DNA of 64,000 bases, from positions 62,001-126,000 of the forward strand of contig NW_025955004.1 in NCBI RefSeq assembly GCF_022376445.1. Direction: 5' to 3'. Shown here one piece after another: positions 23,791-35,048 of the stretch. The DNA is from Fomitopsis serialis. Taxonomy: Eukaryota; Basidiomycota; Agaricomycetes; Polyporales; Fomitopsidaceae. Made by a program: the position numbers and the translations under genes. The notes beneath the pieces were generated by a model. It saw only the letters and a program-made list of their open reading frames with translations. It searched no databases and had not been told where the DNA came from. Position 1 is the first letter of the stretch; each line of letters begins with the position of its first letter.

Positions 23791-25927
23791 GAGGAGTCTC
23801 GGGGCCTTCTATGTCGCTCACGAACCTCCGGCGAGTAGTCATTCGGGGAAGTTCCAATATGCTCTACTGACGAATATGTTGCTTGCCTGCTTGGTGTCTT
23901 TTCCATATGCAGCTGCAGAGCCCGCCAAATTCCCCGAATCTCAGTCCCGGTGCGGCACGACAGCAAGGGTGTTGTACGCACCTCGAACGCATTGCTGTAG
24001 CCTATGCTGAATGAGTGAAGCTAGAGAGGCAAACAGGGACGGAAACGATGGCTTGCGCAGGTATCACAACAAGGGAGGCTTAACGCTGGCAAAGTTGTGG
24101 GGAGTGAAAGGCCCTAAGTGTCGGTTATGGTTTGCCAAGGGTAGACATACCATTTTTGGCGCAATACAAAGGCTTGATAGCGGAAGAGCGTTGTCTTGAA
24201 CCAGACTACACGGACTCGGACACACAACACCGTCGCCCTTCGGATGCGAGGGCAGATGCGCCTGCATGGACGAACAGGTTCAGGGTGACTCTTTGGTGTT
24301 GCGATTCTGAAACTCAGAACGGTTCATTGCGCTGTGTCTGGCGCGGCGCGTCTGTTCGTGGATCAACCCGTAAGGCGTCGGGGTCTGCAGATACACAAGC
24401 TCAAGGTAATAAGCAGTTCCGTTTCATGCCGACAATCGACTAGTGACCCGAACACAGCGAGCTTATGACTGGTCGCCGTCCCAGATTCACGTCAGTCTCG
24501 GTTTCAGCCTAAACAATGGTTACGTGGGGATGAGGAATGTGGAAATTGGATCTTGAAGATGCCACTCACAGTCAACCGCTAGGTGCACCAACCGGACCTC
24601 AGCCACTTACTGTAGAAGAGGGTCGCGCGTGGCGGTGAGCGAGTTCGGCCCAAGCAAAGCCTGAGCATCGTGCATTGCAGATCGTCGGCTCCGCTGAGAT
24701 TGGGCACCGCTGGTCCACAAGCCTCTGGAGGTAAATTTGCTGTCGTACATCGCAGGTCGTCGCTCACGCTGGGCGAGTCGAACATCTGTCAGTGGTTCCA
24801 GCACAGTGGTAAGGCAGATTTGACCACGTTTGCAGGGAACAGAGGTATATCAGAGGAAGTCCCAAGGCACACAGAATGCTATATAGGATAAAATGCGAGC
24901 CATGCATGTTACGACGAGAGCAAGACGGCGTAGGATTCTAGTATCCAATTGAGAGGATCCGTGCCGAGGAAGTTCTCACGAGCCTCACTCCGATCGTCAC
25001 TCTCACTAAGTTATTTAAGTTGCTCAAGCAAGTACTTGTTGTCGGTCCAACTCATCCGGGGTATTAACCCCCCGGACCGCCAACGGGATACCTGGAGGCG
25101 ACTTTGTCGACTGCCAGGTCCAGCGTTGATCACTTCGGTCAACGCAACGCTCCACCAAAAAGAGAAAAAATGTACTTGTTCAAGTTGTCGGTCGGTGGCT
25201 AAACTCTCGGGCTGGGCGAGAGTAACATACTGACTGCATTCCGCGATCAAATAACAGAGACAAGACGAGCGGTCCTCCATACCTCGAATGTGGAAGACTG
25301 GCGGCGGCACAGCGCACCCGCAACCGCCTCTATTAGTCTCCCGTAGGCAGACTCTAAACGAGACCTCTTTGAGTGGGGGAGGACGGTCTCCTATACATCA
25401 TGTGACCCAGGGCTTCCGGTTAGCTCGCGACACTGCTCGGACCGCGGTGTCCAGACGACTCCTCACTGGCGGGAGCGAATACCACACTGAGCTCGCCTTT
25501 GATAATCCCGGACGAGCTCTTCGCATGCCTCCAAGCACTGACCACGTCGGTGAACAGATGGCGGCTCGCTTGTCCGGCAACATCATCAGGCTTTTGCCTC
25601 CGCGCCCGCAATACAACCGCCGTTCGAGGTGGGAACACGCCCGTCCGTCGCGTGCGTTGGTGGAGATCGACGCGTCGACAACGCCTCAATCCCGCGACAA
25701 CATGCGACTCACACCCCGGAGATTTCCAATCTCACATGCCGATTGGTCGTCATTGCATAGCGTAACTTTACGGTTCTCTGATTGTGTCACACGCGTTCGA
25801 GGTTGTCTCTTCGTAGCGCGTCTATGTATATATCCCTTGTTGACGCGGTGAGTGCTCCCATGCTCGTGGCTGCGTACGGGCTGGTACTGAGAAAGCGACG
25901 TAGAAAACGCGTCTGGCGCGGGGACGC

Positions 25928-27618
25928 GTGCGTTCAATGGTGCCTGGCCGGGAGCCTGCGATTGAAGCAGCGGGCGAGCCTGGGCGAGCGAGAAGCACCA
26001 GCCACCGCCGGCCTGTCGGGTCCGCCGCCTCGTCGGTCAGTTCTGGTGTAAGTTCGTACAGAGTCGGACTGCTCATGCTTATACACTCCCTCAGCCCCGG
26101 CTGCGCGCGCGCAGACACCTCACCTTTCGCTACAAGCCGCCCCTTGTCCCCCGTACCAGGTCCCGACTCCGGTACCCAACGAACGCAGTCGAGTAGCCCA
26201 ACAGCCTCATATTTCACAGCACCCCGTCCATACGCATCCTAGCCACGCCCACCCAAGGTCTGGTGTTACTACGACTTTAGCCCGCCTGCCAAAGGCATCC
26301 TCGGCGACCGATTCACTCAGTCTGATGGAGACTCAAGAGTGGGATCAAGTCTTTCAGTTTGTGACCGACCCTGTCGAAGGCTCCGCAGTTCCCGGAAAGT
26401 CTGTTCTAGGGAAGACGTCCCTGTACGCTTCTTATCCCCCTTCTCAGGTGCCCACTCCACCGGTGAGCAAGCGCAATCAGAGTCTCTTTCTCTCCAGTCG
26501 GCTAACAAGCATCTCTCTCCGCGATGGATCTTCCTGGATCCGCCCTAATCCTCTGCGACGGTACAGGCCTCGGACCAAGGGTCGCCTGGTGAGGCCAATG
26601 CGGAGACAAACACCGTTGTCTCCGTCTCGACTACGTTCTCCTCCACCGCCAACCTTAACCCGCTCCCGCCTGATCTCATCCTCATTTCCTCGGACGCCGT
26701 CTTCTTCTACGTCCACTCAAATCAGGTCCTGGGCGCCTCTGAGAACGGCTTCCGCGGGCTGCTGCCCATGAAGTCTCCGAAAGGCCCCCACCCTGCGCTC
26801 GAGGCTGTGGGTCTCTCTGAGGACCTCGGATCGGTCATTCTTCTTCCCGAGTCCGCCGCCACCCTGAACGTCGTCCTCCACAGCATCTACAACCTTTCAT
26901 GTGCGCGGTACTCGCCTTCGCTCGACGTGCTCATCGCGGCAGTCGACGCGCTCGCGCTATACGGCGTGCCCGTCGCGCAGCACTGCGCGACCTCGACGCC
27001 GCTGTACGTGCTCATCCTCGGGCACGCGCCACTCGCGCCGGTCGAGGTCTACGCGCTCGCGGCGCACCACGACCTGCACGACCTCGCCGTGCCCGCGTCC
27101 GCGCACTTGCTCGGCCTTCAGCTGTGGACCCTCTCTGACGAGCACATCGTGCGCATGGGCCCGCTGTACATGAGGCAGCTGTTCTTCCTGCACCTGGGGC
27201 GGATCGACGCGCTCAAGCGGCTCCTGTTGCCGCCTCCGCGCACGCACACGCCGACTGCGGCCTGCAACTCCGCAGAGCAGAAGAGGCTGACTTGCGCGTG
27301 GGCACTGGCCTCGGCGTATTTAGCGTGGGATGCCCGTCCAGGTGCGTTCGTGAGAGGTTGTATCCGAGCGACGACTCACGTTTCTGCGGCAGACCAGTCG
27401 ACGGGCGCGATGGAGGCGACGCTGTGCCCGCTGGGAGAGCACCTGTCGTGCGGGGTGTGCAAGAAGAACTTGGCCGCGCGCATCAAGCGGCTGGTCGTGC
27501 AGTGGTCGGACGTGAAGGTGCGTCCGCGTCTCCCGCTAGTGCGCCTCTTTATAGGGTGGCTGGCGGCATAGGGATGATGCGCATGCTGACTCGCGTATGC
27601 GCGCAGCGGACGATATGA
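25928..27618 (+). CDS. BTB/POZ-like domain protein with Ser-rich N-terminus
   Basis: After a Ser/Pro-rich N-terminal part (RPVGSAASSVSSGVSSYRV and, further on, AKGILGDRFTQSDGDSRVGS) an exon opens after the acceptor at about 26568 and continues into TTFSSTANLNPLPPDLILIS, SSDAVFFYVHSNQVLGAS and SVILLPESAATLNVVLHSIY. This is the BTB pattern of basidiomycete proteins: 'D.....S.D...FYVH...L...S..F', then 'LPES...L..VLH..Y'. The following helical region (APVEVYALAAHHDLHDLAVP) ends with a Cys-containing stretch (LGEHLSCGVCKKNLAARI) and VKRTI after two introns (27346-27394 and 27519-27606). BTB domains usually mediate dimerisation or Cul3 binding; the role here is unknown. The N-terminal exon limits are uncertain, with an apparent frame break or unseen intron near 26240. 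Confidence 0.7.
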
Positions 27619-28369
27619 CGACGTCATGTGTGAGCACCCCCCTATCGCTACCCGCGCGCTGTCGCCGAAACTGCCTCTTTGGTCCTTCTTCCTTCTCCAG
27701 ACCAGTACCAGACTACCAGTCGTCTGGCGGACATGTCCGTTCCTGTGGGGATCTGTGTTTCGGGAGCCTCCGCCTTAGAGCACAACCCATTTCACGCCAT
27801 GTATAAGTAGTACGACGGTACGAGTAGCCTTCCGGTGTGCAGAGTGCCATCAGTGTAGTTGTACATCAGTCACGATACCCCGAGTCTACAGCTGTCTACA
27901 GTCTCGACGAAATAGTTACGTAAGCTTCCCTATGCACTTCACTGAAGTAATATCTTACCCGGTAACTTACTTACCTACTGTATGCACGTTCGATACAATC
28001 CAACTAGACTCGGCTCCGCCAGGGTGCTGCATGCTGATTCGGAGTGGCAATCTCAGGGTTCGTTCTGTCAAACCTGGATCACATTCACAGAGAGTTCTGC
28101 CTGGGCCGTTGGTATCGGTGTTGCACAGACGTGCGTACATTGATCCTTTTCGAGAATGACTGGGTATTCAATTGATTGTGTCTACGACAGGCAACACCTC
28201 CGAGTCTAAGATTAACGCTGCAGCAGATCCCGGCTCGAAAAGCAGGCATTCTATCTGTTCAGGCAGAACTCAGGCCGCCCCGAAGCGCCAGACTCAGAGT
28301 TGTAAGTCGTCGACGCCAAATGATGCAGGCTGAAGTCAACTCACCAGTCTCTCACCAGTTTCAGGAACC
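27619..28369. other. Intergenic region
   Basis: No gene is supported. It holds the BTB 3'UTR and the presumed promoter of the macro-domain gene; 5'UTR introns are possible but not defined. Confidence 0.5.
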
Positions 28370-29189
28370 ATGACAAGTGTTACCTTCGTATTCATGGAGC
28401 CGAAGCAGAAGGCGTCCTCGCCGGGACCGAGCCTTAATGAAGCTTGGAAACGCCATATCCAGGAGCTGCTGCCTTCACAGGATCAGCAACGTTCTCACGT
28501 CGTAGAGGCTCGGCTCGACACGCTCGAGCCTCCCCACTCCGAGTTCGACTGCATGGTCTCGCCAGCGAATTCATATGGGATCATGGACGGCGGGTCAGTA
28601 TCCTCTCTTCCACGCACGACCATGATTCGCTGAACCGCCTGTTCCACGCGCGACCACTGACAGCTTCGACTACTACCTCTCCGAGGCCCTCTCACCCAAG
28701 GGCGACATCATGGCGCTCACTCGATGCGCCCAAGCCGCGCTCAAGGCCCGCCATTTCGGCTTCGCCCCGCCCGGCACCTGCACGCTCGTCCCGCTCACCC
28801 CCGAGCTGCGCCAGAACCCGCGCTTCCCCCGCTGCAGCGTCCTCGCGGTCTGCCCCACGATGCGCTACCCAGTAGACGTCAGCTGGCACGAGGACCTCGT
28901 GTACAACACGATGTGGAGCCTCCTGGTGGAGGTAGAGCGGTGGAACGAGAGTGTGAATCGCGGCGAGCGCGAGGGTGAGTCCATACGGAAGGTGTGCATG
29001 ACGGGGCTGGCGACGGGTGTGGGCGGAGTGCGCAAGGAGGTCTGTGCGCGGCAGATGATTCTTGCTGTCAAGCATTTCCTGGATGTGACCAGTGAGGAAG
29101 GTAGGAAGCGGTGGGCACGGGAGGACTTTCCGATGTGGAACGACGTATTGCCCATTGCGGAGGACGTTGTACGCAACAATGTTCAATGA
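28370..29189 (+). CDS. Macro-domain-like (ADP-ribose-binding type) protein
   Basis: Two exons, 28370-28593 and 28674-29189 (intron 80 nt, GT-AG), give a clean frame from MTSVTFVFMEPKQK to VVRNNVQ. The junction restores DCMVSPANSYGIMDGGFDYY, close to the macro-domain signature in which an Asn and a Gly-rich turn hold ADP-ribose. Later, KVCMTGLATGVGGVRKEVCA matches the 'PxxGtGxGG' loop that clamps the phosphates. The central CSVLAVCPTMRYPVDVSW is the usual beta-strand plus the 'P' segment of fungal homologues. Such proteins bind or hydrolyse ADP-ribose derivatives, so it may remove ADP-ribose from proteins or process ADP-ribose-1''-phosphate. No frame break was seen. The exact substrate is unknown. 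Confidence 0.78.
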
Positions 29190-29688
29190 GCCTGGTTGCA
29201 TCTTCCCTATCTCTGAGGAACGTATCGATATATACTTCGCAATATGTTCAGTCTGAATGTATACCATCAATTCTGACCTATGCACCTGGGAGTGAACTCG
29301 GAATTGCCCTATAGCATGGCCCCTTCACTGAGATACATACTCTGCGCAGAGTATCGACATAGCTGTCGCCGCTCGGGGCAACTGCCACTGGCATCTGTAA
29401 GAGGCCCATCAACCATATTATAACGCTCACGAACACAACCTAGGACCGGCGCAGGCGAGGCGATGATGATGCATACCAGCATATGCTCGTGCGTACACTT
29501 CTGCCAAGGCTCTGAAGAGCACTATCCGCCCGTTTCCCTACGCTCCTTCTTCCTTGATTCTGCTTCGACTTTGCCGCCAGACTTCGGTACGCTCACCAGT
29601 ACTACCCGAGGGGTACGCCTGATCGCCTCACCACAGACAACTCGCAATCCAATCGCAAACACAACACTCACTCGCCGAGCCTGGAGGC
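29190..29688. other. Intergenic region
   Basis: No gene is supported. A longer overlapping frame beginning at 29463 runs through the next gene in another phase and is taken as a shadow. Confidence 0.5.
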
Positions 29689-30114
29689 ATGACCACCGTG
29701 ACACCATCCTCGTCCACGCCGACGACCTCATCCTCCTCGCCCCCACCCAAATGGCCCTACAACGCCGCGCGCTCAACTGGCACCGAATGCACGCCTCTCC
29801 TCGCCGCCCTCCTCGCCGCCAGCACCCTCGACGAGATCTCGATCGGGTCCGACACCTTTCAAATGGCCATGGCGGGGTACATCCGTGGCCAAGAGCGCGT
29901 CGACGCCGAAGACCGCACTCTCGAGGCGCGCATTTTCTGGGTGTACCCGATGGGACTATGGGGCCCTTTCCGCGAGACGGAGGACGGCAGCATCAAGCAG
30001 CAGGGGCTACTCGTAACGATGGAACGAGGTGCGAAGGTCGCAGAGGCCGTTGAGGCGATCAAGGCGAACTTCCACGGGGATGGGACTGCACATATTCACG
30101 TGGCTGCCTCCTGA
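29689..30114 (+). CDS. Small orphan protein (141 aa)
   Basis: A single uninterrupted frame. The first 30 residues are Ser/Thr/Pro low-complexity (MTTVTPSSSTPTTSSSSPPP). The rest looks folded: LLAALLAASTLDEISIGSDT, EARIFWVYPMGLWGPFRETE, QQGLLVTMERGAKVAEAVEA and a final HGDGTAHIHVAAS. Strong third-position C/G bias supports coding. I do not recognise the family. There is no signal peptide or transmembrane helix. It sits alone between the macro-domain gene (same strand) and the convergent ribosomal gene. Confidence 0.6.
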   Translation: MTTVTPSSSTPTTSSSSPPPKWPYNAARSTGTECTPLLAALLAASTLDEISIGSDTFQMAMAGYIRGQERVDAEDRTLEARIFWVYPMGLWGPFRETEDGSIKQQGLLVTMERGAKVAEAVEAIKANFHGDGTAHIHVAAS

Positions 30115-30553
30115 ATTATCGCAATTCACAGTACCTGCAAATGCTGACCAGCCCCAGAACACAGTGTATACCATATGGTGCTAGAGGTTTGACGTTTGAC
30201 CCGAGGCATCAGAGGAATTCGTACCCAACTTCAAGTGTACTACTTAATGCCTGCTCACGAACGTTTTGAAACGGCCGGACGCGGACGCCTCAGGCCTGGA
30301 CTGCATCTAGTGTACACGGTATGATACAAGCGGCATCACCACGGCCATCCTAGACCGACATGCTCAGCAGGTCACAGCGGCATAGGGAATGAGACAGATC
30401 ATCTCCATCTCATAGCATAACGACATACAACATGTGGTAACTTAGCAGCGATAGCAGCGAGCTCCAGCGATGCATAGCGAGGACGACAGTACGCTTTTTG
30501 TGACCCATACAACACCTCCGACGATGCTCTTCATCGACGTTGGACGCGACCGT
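30115..30553. other. Convergent intergenic region
   Basis: It holds the 3' ends of the orphan gene (plus) and ribosomal protein eL8 (minus). No gene is seen. Confidence 0.5.
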
Positions 30554-31727
30554 TCAGAGCTTCTGGGCGTTGGCCAGCGAGAGGGTCTGGCCGGCAGCCT
30601 TGGCACGCTTGCGGAGCATCTGCGCGGACTTGTTGCCACGGATGCCTCCACCCCACTGGCGACGGTTGTCCTCGTACTTGTCAGAGCTACCGAGACGTGT
30701 CAGGTGATGCACGACTACAATAAGGCGAGACGACGTACAAGTTCGCCTTAGCAGCAGAGACGATCGTGCTCAGCTCGCGCTGGTCCTCGCTGCGGACGTC
30801 CTGGAGGGTCAGGACGGCAGCCGTCTTCTTGTGGACGACCGTGCCGAGACGGGCCTTGCCCTTGACGATCACGTAGGGTACACCCATCTTACGGCAGAGC
30901 GCGGGGACGAAGATGACGAGCTCGATGGGGTCGACATCGTGCGCGATGACGACGAGCGACGCCTTCTTCGCCTCGATGAGCGCGACGCAGTGGTTCAAGC
31001 CGTACTTGACGAAGAGAGGCTTCTTCGACTCCTTCGCCTGCGCCTCCTTCTCCTCGGCGGTTGCCTTCGCGGTCGCCTCGAGGCGGGTCTTCTTCTCCTG
31101 CTTCGTCTCGGGGCGGTACTTGTTCAGGAGCTTGAACAGCTGGGTCGCAGTGTTCTTGTCGAGGGTGTGCGAGAACTGTGCGATCGCGGGGGGCACCTTG
31201 AGGCGCTGGTGGAGGATGACCTTCTGGCGCTGGAGGCGCACGTACTGCGGCCACTTGACGAAGCGCGTGAGGTCGGTCTTGTGTTGGATGTCCTGGCCTG
31301 CATAGCGCGGTCATGGACGACACGGTCAACGAGTGAAAGATGTCGGGAGGCCTGCGCACGCACCAATACCGAAGTTCTTCGAGCGAGCCTCAAAGAGAGG
31401 GTTCTTCTGGGTCTTGGTCGGCTTGCGCGCCCCAGCGGGAGCGGGCGCGACCTTCTTTCCGGTAGTGGCCTTGGGCTGGTCATTGAGACGAGTGCCATCA
31501 GCGATCCATGCCACTGCATAGAAGCAGGTGCTGGCGCGATGTACTCGGAGCTCTAACGCCCGCGCTCACAGAATGAGCACGGGCCCAGCATAGCTACGCC
31601 TCATCGCCCATGAATGAGCTCAGCGTGGGCTTGGACATGGTATTGTCCTTGCTGAGACGGGGATTCTGGTGCTGCAGCTGGGCGTTAGATAGTCTTCGAG
31701 ATGTCATCTGGACGCAAGACGCACCAT
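30554..31727 (-). CDS. RPL8: 60S ribosomal protein eL8 (L7a)
   Basis: The first exon ends with the start codon itself (ATG at 31725-31727, immediately followed by a GT donor). A 249-nt intron (31476-31724) leads to [20 protein letters not shown]. Exons then give [40 protein letters not shown], the L7Ae-type RNA-binding core [20 protein letters not shown] and [20 protein letters not shown], and the C-terminus [20 protein letters not shown] ending LSLANAQKL. It is complete with no frame break. It binds 25S/5.8S rRNA in the large subunit. An intron directly after the ATG is common in fungal ribosomal protein genes. Confidence 0.96.
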
Positions 31728-32568
31728 CCAATGTCTTGCACACGTCCTAACCAGAATTCCCGCCGTCCGAGAGCGTCGAATACATCTCCCAGCACGACGC
31801 CACGGAAGTTATGCTCACCATCGTCGTAGGTAGTCTTGAGGAAGGCTGGGTAAGGTCGTTGACGAGGGAATGGAGGCAGTCGAGTCCACGCGATCGAGTG
31901 GCTTTAAACTCCGCCCTAAAGTTTGACTCAACATTTGCGGCTCCGATGGTTTCCGCCACCGGGGCAGGCGCTTGCGAACAACTTGATTCCTCTTGCCAAT
32001 TCACATTCGATGATACCGGGATGATACTTACAACACACACTTACTCCACGTATGATTGTCGCCTTCCAGCTACAATATTCTACGTGACTCAGTTCTTCGC
32101 AGGCGAAGCCTCGAGCCGAACGCGCATTGACTATACAAGAGTCAAAACCCAGTGGCATGTGAATGGTACGGACATCACTGACAAGTACTTCAGTCACGGT
32201 AAGTACTGCCAGTGTGCAGGGCGGCCCCCCTGAGCTATGGTATCGTGTTAATTGCGTACCATAGACGCGATGCGCGGTAGTAGTACATACGTAGTCTATG
32301 GACCGCGGAAGGCCTCCACATAGTACGAACTTAGCTCGTTCAGTGAGCAGGCCTTTCAATTCAAAGTTCAAACAGTGACACGCACTAGGAATAAACTTGC
32401 GCATGCCCATGTCATTTCGGAAAGAAAAAGATAGTTAAACTGATACATGGACTCTCACGACTTTCGGACGACGCACCGTCAGAGCACCCACAACAACCGT
32501 ACAGACCGGTGCTCGACGCGCGACCCCACGCAACCTCACCGCCCACTCGCATCCTCCTACTCAATTGC
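31728..32568. other. eL8 promoter region and an unassigned reading frame
   Basis: The first 100-200 bp should hold the eL8 promoter and 5'UTR. A plus-strand frame at 31811-32233 (140 codons, ending KYCQCAGRPP) has mixed composition and one N-glycosylation-like NGT, but no domain, signal peptide or splice partner. I do not count it as a gene. Confidence 0.35.
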
Positions 32569-34467
32569 TCACAGCTGCTTCAGCGAATCTACCCAGTTGG
32601 CCATACCCCCTTGATTCCACTCGCCTCCCCACCCCATCCTACGCTCAAAGCGCTGCGTCGTCGGCGTCGGCAAGACAGTCTTCCTCTTCGCGCTCCGGCG
32701 CTTACCCTCTGGATCGTAGCGCATGTTGACGAGCTCCAGCGCGTGCGTGGAGTCCCGAGGGCGGTACGAGCTCTTCACCCAGTACGGTACGCGGGGCGAG
32801 CGCACCTCCGCGGGCGGCGCAGGCGACATGGGCGGGCTTGGCAGCGGACCCATCGGGAGCGGCAGCGGCGTCACCGGGAGCGCGAACTCGAGCGGGCGCA
32901 CGCCGAAGCGCGTCCGGAAGGTCGCCATCCTCTGTGCGTCGTCCGTCAGGATCGAGCGGCGCGCCTTCGCGATCGTGCGTTGGCGCTGCACGGGCGAAGT
33001 CACCAGCTCCGGGGACAAGGGGAACTCAGCACTGCGCGCAGAGATCTGGGAGTAGATAGAGGGCGAGAAGAGCGCGGAGGTGAAGGAGGCACGCCCGGCG
33101 GACAGGACAGGCTCCGGGGGCGCGAGGAAGGCGGAATACGTCCCGACTGGGGAGAGGACGGACGCCGCGTGCAGCTGGCTGTTCATGCGCGCGCCGAAAC
33201 TCGGGCTCTCGAGCGCGAGCGCATCTGTGACGCTGTAAAAGTCGCCTGCAGACCGGCTACGCCGCTTCATGGACCCCGTTGAGCTGCGGCTGTTCGCCCT
33301 GCCCCGCCGCTTGATGAGGAGCGCGGTGACCGCGGCGGTCGGGCTCGTAAGGGTAACTTCGGGCACCGGCACAGGGGCAGTGTGCAATCCCGAAGCGAGC
33401 GATGCGGAACGCCCGGGTACTTGGCCCATCGTCCCCATGCGGTAGAGATCAAGGAAACAAGTGATCTGCTCTGTTTTCTCCTCCACCTGGCCGAAGGAGG
33501 GGTAGATCATCTCTTGAGGGATGCCCACTGCGGAGTACTGCGCGAGTTTCTCCAGATTCTGCAGCTTTTCGACCTTGCTCTCTTCCACCTTCTTTACAGT
33601 GATAGGAGAGAACGGAGAAAAGGGGGCGACTGGGGACAGAGATGGCGCCTTGACCGCTCTGAGAACCCATGAGAAACTGATTTCAACATGCTGCACAATG
33701 AGACTTACTTGAGTGTAGCATAGCGGAATGGTGACAAGGGCAGCGCCTCCGTGCGCGACGCCTGGTTCAAAGGAAGGGCAGCTGGGACCTTCTTCCTCCG
33801 GATCCCTCTGCCCGCGTTCGTGGTCTTGCTGGTGTGCGCGGACGCGTCTTGATTTTCGTTCGAAGGGGACGTCACCGTGATTTGCAATACCGGCGACTTG
33901 AGGCCATTGTCGTACGTGTCTGCCCGAGTCGTAGCGATATGCACGCGCCTGGCTGGCGACGGGGCGGTGAACGCGCGCAAGGGCGCGCGTTTACCATCCA
34001 AAACGCTGGCGTTTAAAGCAGACCTCGGCGTGCTTATGGGCGTAAGCGCGCTCTTGCCAGGGGACACGACGTCTATGACCGGTGTCGCACCCAGCATCTT
34101 GTTGACCTTCTGGCCTGACTTGAGTATCCGCGAGCGCTGCTCGGGCTCAAGCTTCATGAGTCCAGGGGAGAGTGGGGTAGAGACATTGCGTCCAATGTTC
34201 CAGCGGTCCTGTAAAGCATTCTTGACGTAGTGAGACGTGAAAGGTCGTTATTGACGTGAAATGCGGGGTTGCGAAAGCGTGATAGCGCGAAAGCGAAAGT
34301 GGGCCAGCCACTGAAGAAATTAGGGAAGGGGACGGTAGGGTACTGTATATGAACACCTGGTAGTCGACGAAACAGAAGACGTCGCAAGCGCCGTGTGTTA
34401 TATGCAAGGCCGACACCGCGTGCTTGAGCATAGCCTGAATGCACTGCATCATCGTCCTGCCAATCAT
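32569..34467 (-). CDS. Ser/Pro-rich basic protein of unknown function
   Basis: Two long exons join in frame: one encodes MKLEPEQRSRILKSGQKVNK (from 34157) to SPFRYATLK, the other, after a 50-nt intron (33662-33711), runs from AVKAPSLSPVAPFSPFSP to MANWVDSLKQL at 32569. Upstream coding text (VKNALQDRWNIGRNVSTPLS, running into the MKLEPEQ peptide) shows that the protein extends beyond the Met at 34157. A possible first exon starts at 34467 (MIGRTMMQCIQAMLKHAVSA, then HGACDVFCFVDYQ). The joint near 34240 is unclear and may hold a frame break. The body is disordered, with SP/TP sites typical of kinase targets and basic patches such as RRSRSAG. A short coiled coil may lie at VKKVEESKVEKLQNLEKLAQ. 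I do not recognise a domain. Confidence 0.6.
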
Positions 34468-35048
34468 CGTCTCAGCATCACCGCCCTCAGGCTGGAATTG
34501 CCCGAGTTACTGACCTAGGTAATCTCGGGAATCAAGATGATGTAATCAAGGTCGTGGTGATGTTTTATTTGGGCGGCCTCCGTCGCAGACGGAATGGCGT
34601 GCTGCATTGTCGCAGAGTTACGAACGAGCTCGTGTATAACTTGGAAGAGATGGATGCCAGCACAACGGTGTGGCGGTGAGTATAATTGCCAAACCTGGCG
34701 GGGTATTAAATCCGTAGGGAAATCTTGGGTCCGGGTGATCAACGTTCCCGAATGGGCGCTCGGTGTCACTGAGCAACAATTGTCGCCGGACTCGGACGCG
34801 CCAAAGCCAGACCATCGACAGATCACCATCGGAGTCGATGAGACAGGTCACTGTTGTTCCATTCACCGTTCACCAGGCTTCCAGTCATGGTATTGGCATG
34901 TTCCAGTATACAGATCTGTCGACGAAATGTCTGTCGTGTGCACTTCGCGTGTATCGGACACGGTCGCTTGACAGAGCTGACATGCGACCGCACAGAAAAC
35001 AGCCTCCTGTGGTCAACTGAGATCGTTACGACGGGTCACCAGGACCAG
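34468..35048. other. Intergenic region
   Basis: It lies between the 3' end of the JmjC gene and the presumed start of the Ser/Pro-rich gene, both on the minus strand. No gene is supported; the frames at 34515-34829 and 34594-34971 overlap on opposite strands and show no domain. Confidence 0.45.

Larger units (their letters stand above)
21451..25927. other. Gene-poor accessory region with decayed duplication
   Basis: About 4.5 kb without a gene I can support. It holds a diverged duplicated block (about 22570-22800 and 23500-23790) whose minus-strand translations share 'LLYS....Y......' and an acidic stretch, suggesting remnants of a duplicated gene. A shorter divergent direct repeat lies at about 24663-24780. 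Minus-strand frames at 21598-22035 and 22301-22765 show no domain. This looks like a region of gene turnover. Confidence 0.4.

Noticed and set aside
31811..32233. Reading frame upstream of eL8 as a divergent gene
   Set aside because: No recognisable domain, signal peptide or introns; it partly overlaps the likely eL8 promoter.
32509..33282. Long plus-strand frame opposite the Ser/Pro-rich gene
   Set aside because: It is an Arg/His-rich shadow of the GC-rich minus-strand exon, which splices in phase with the upstream exon.
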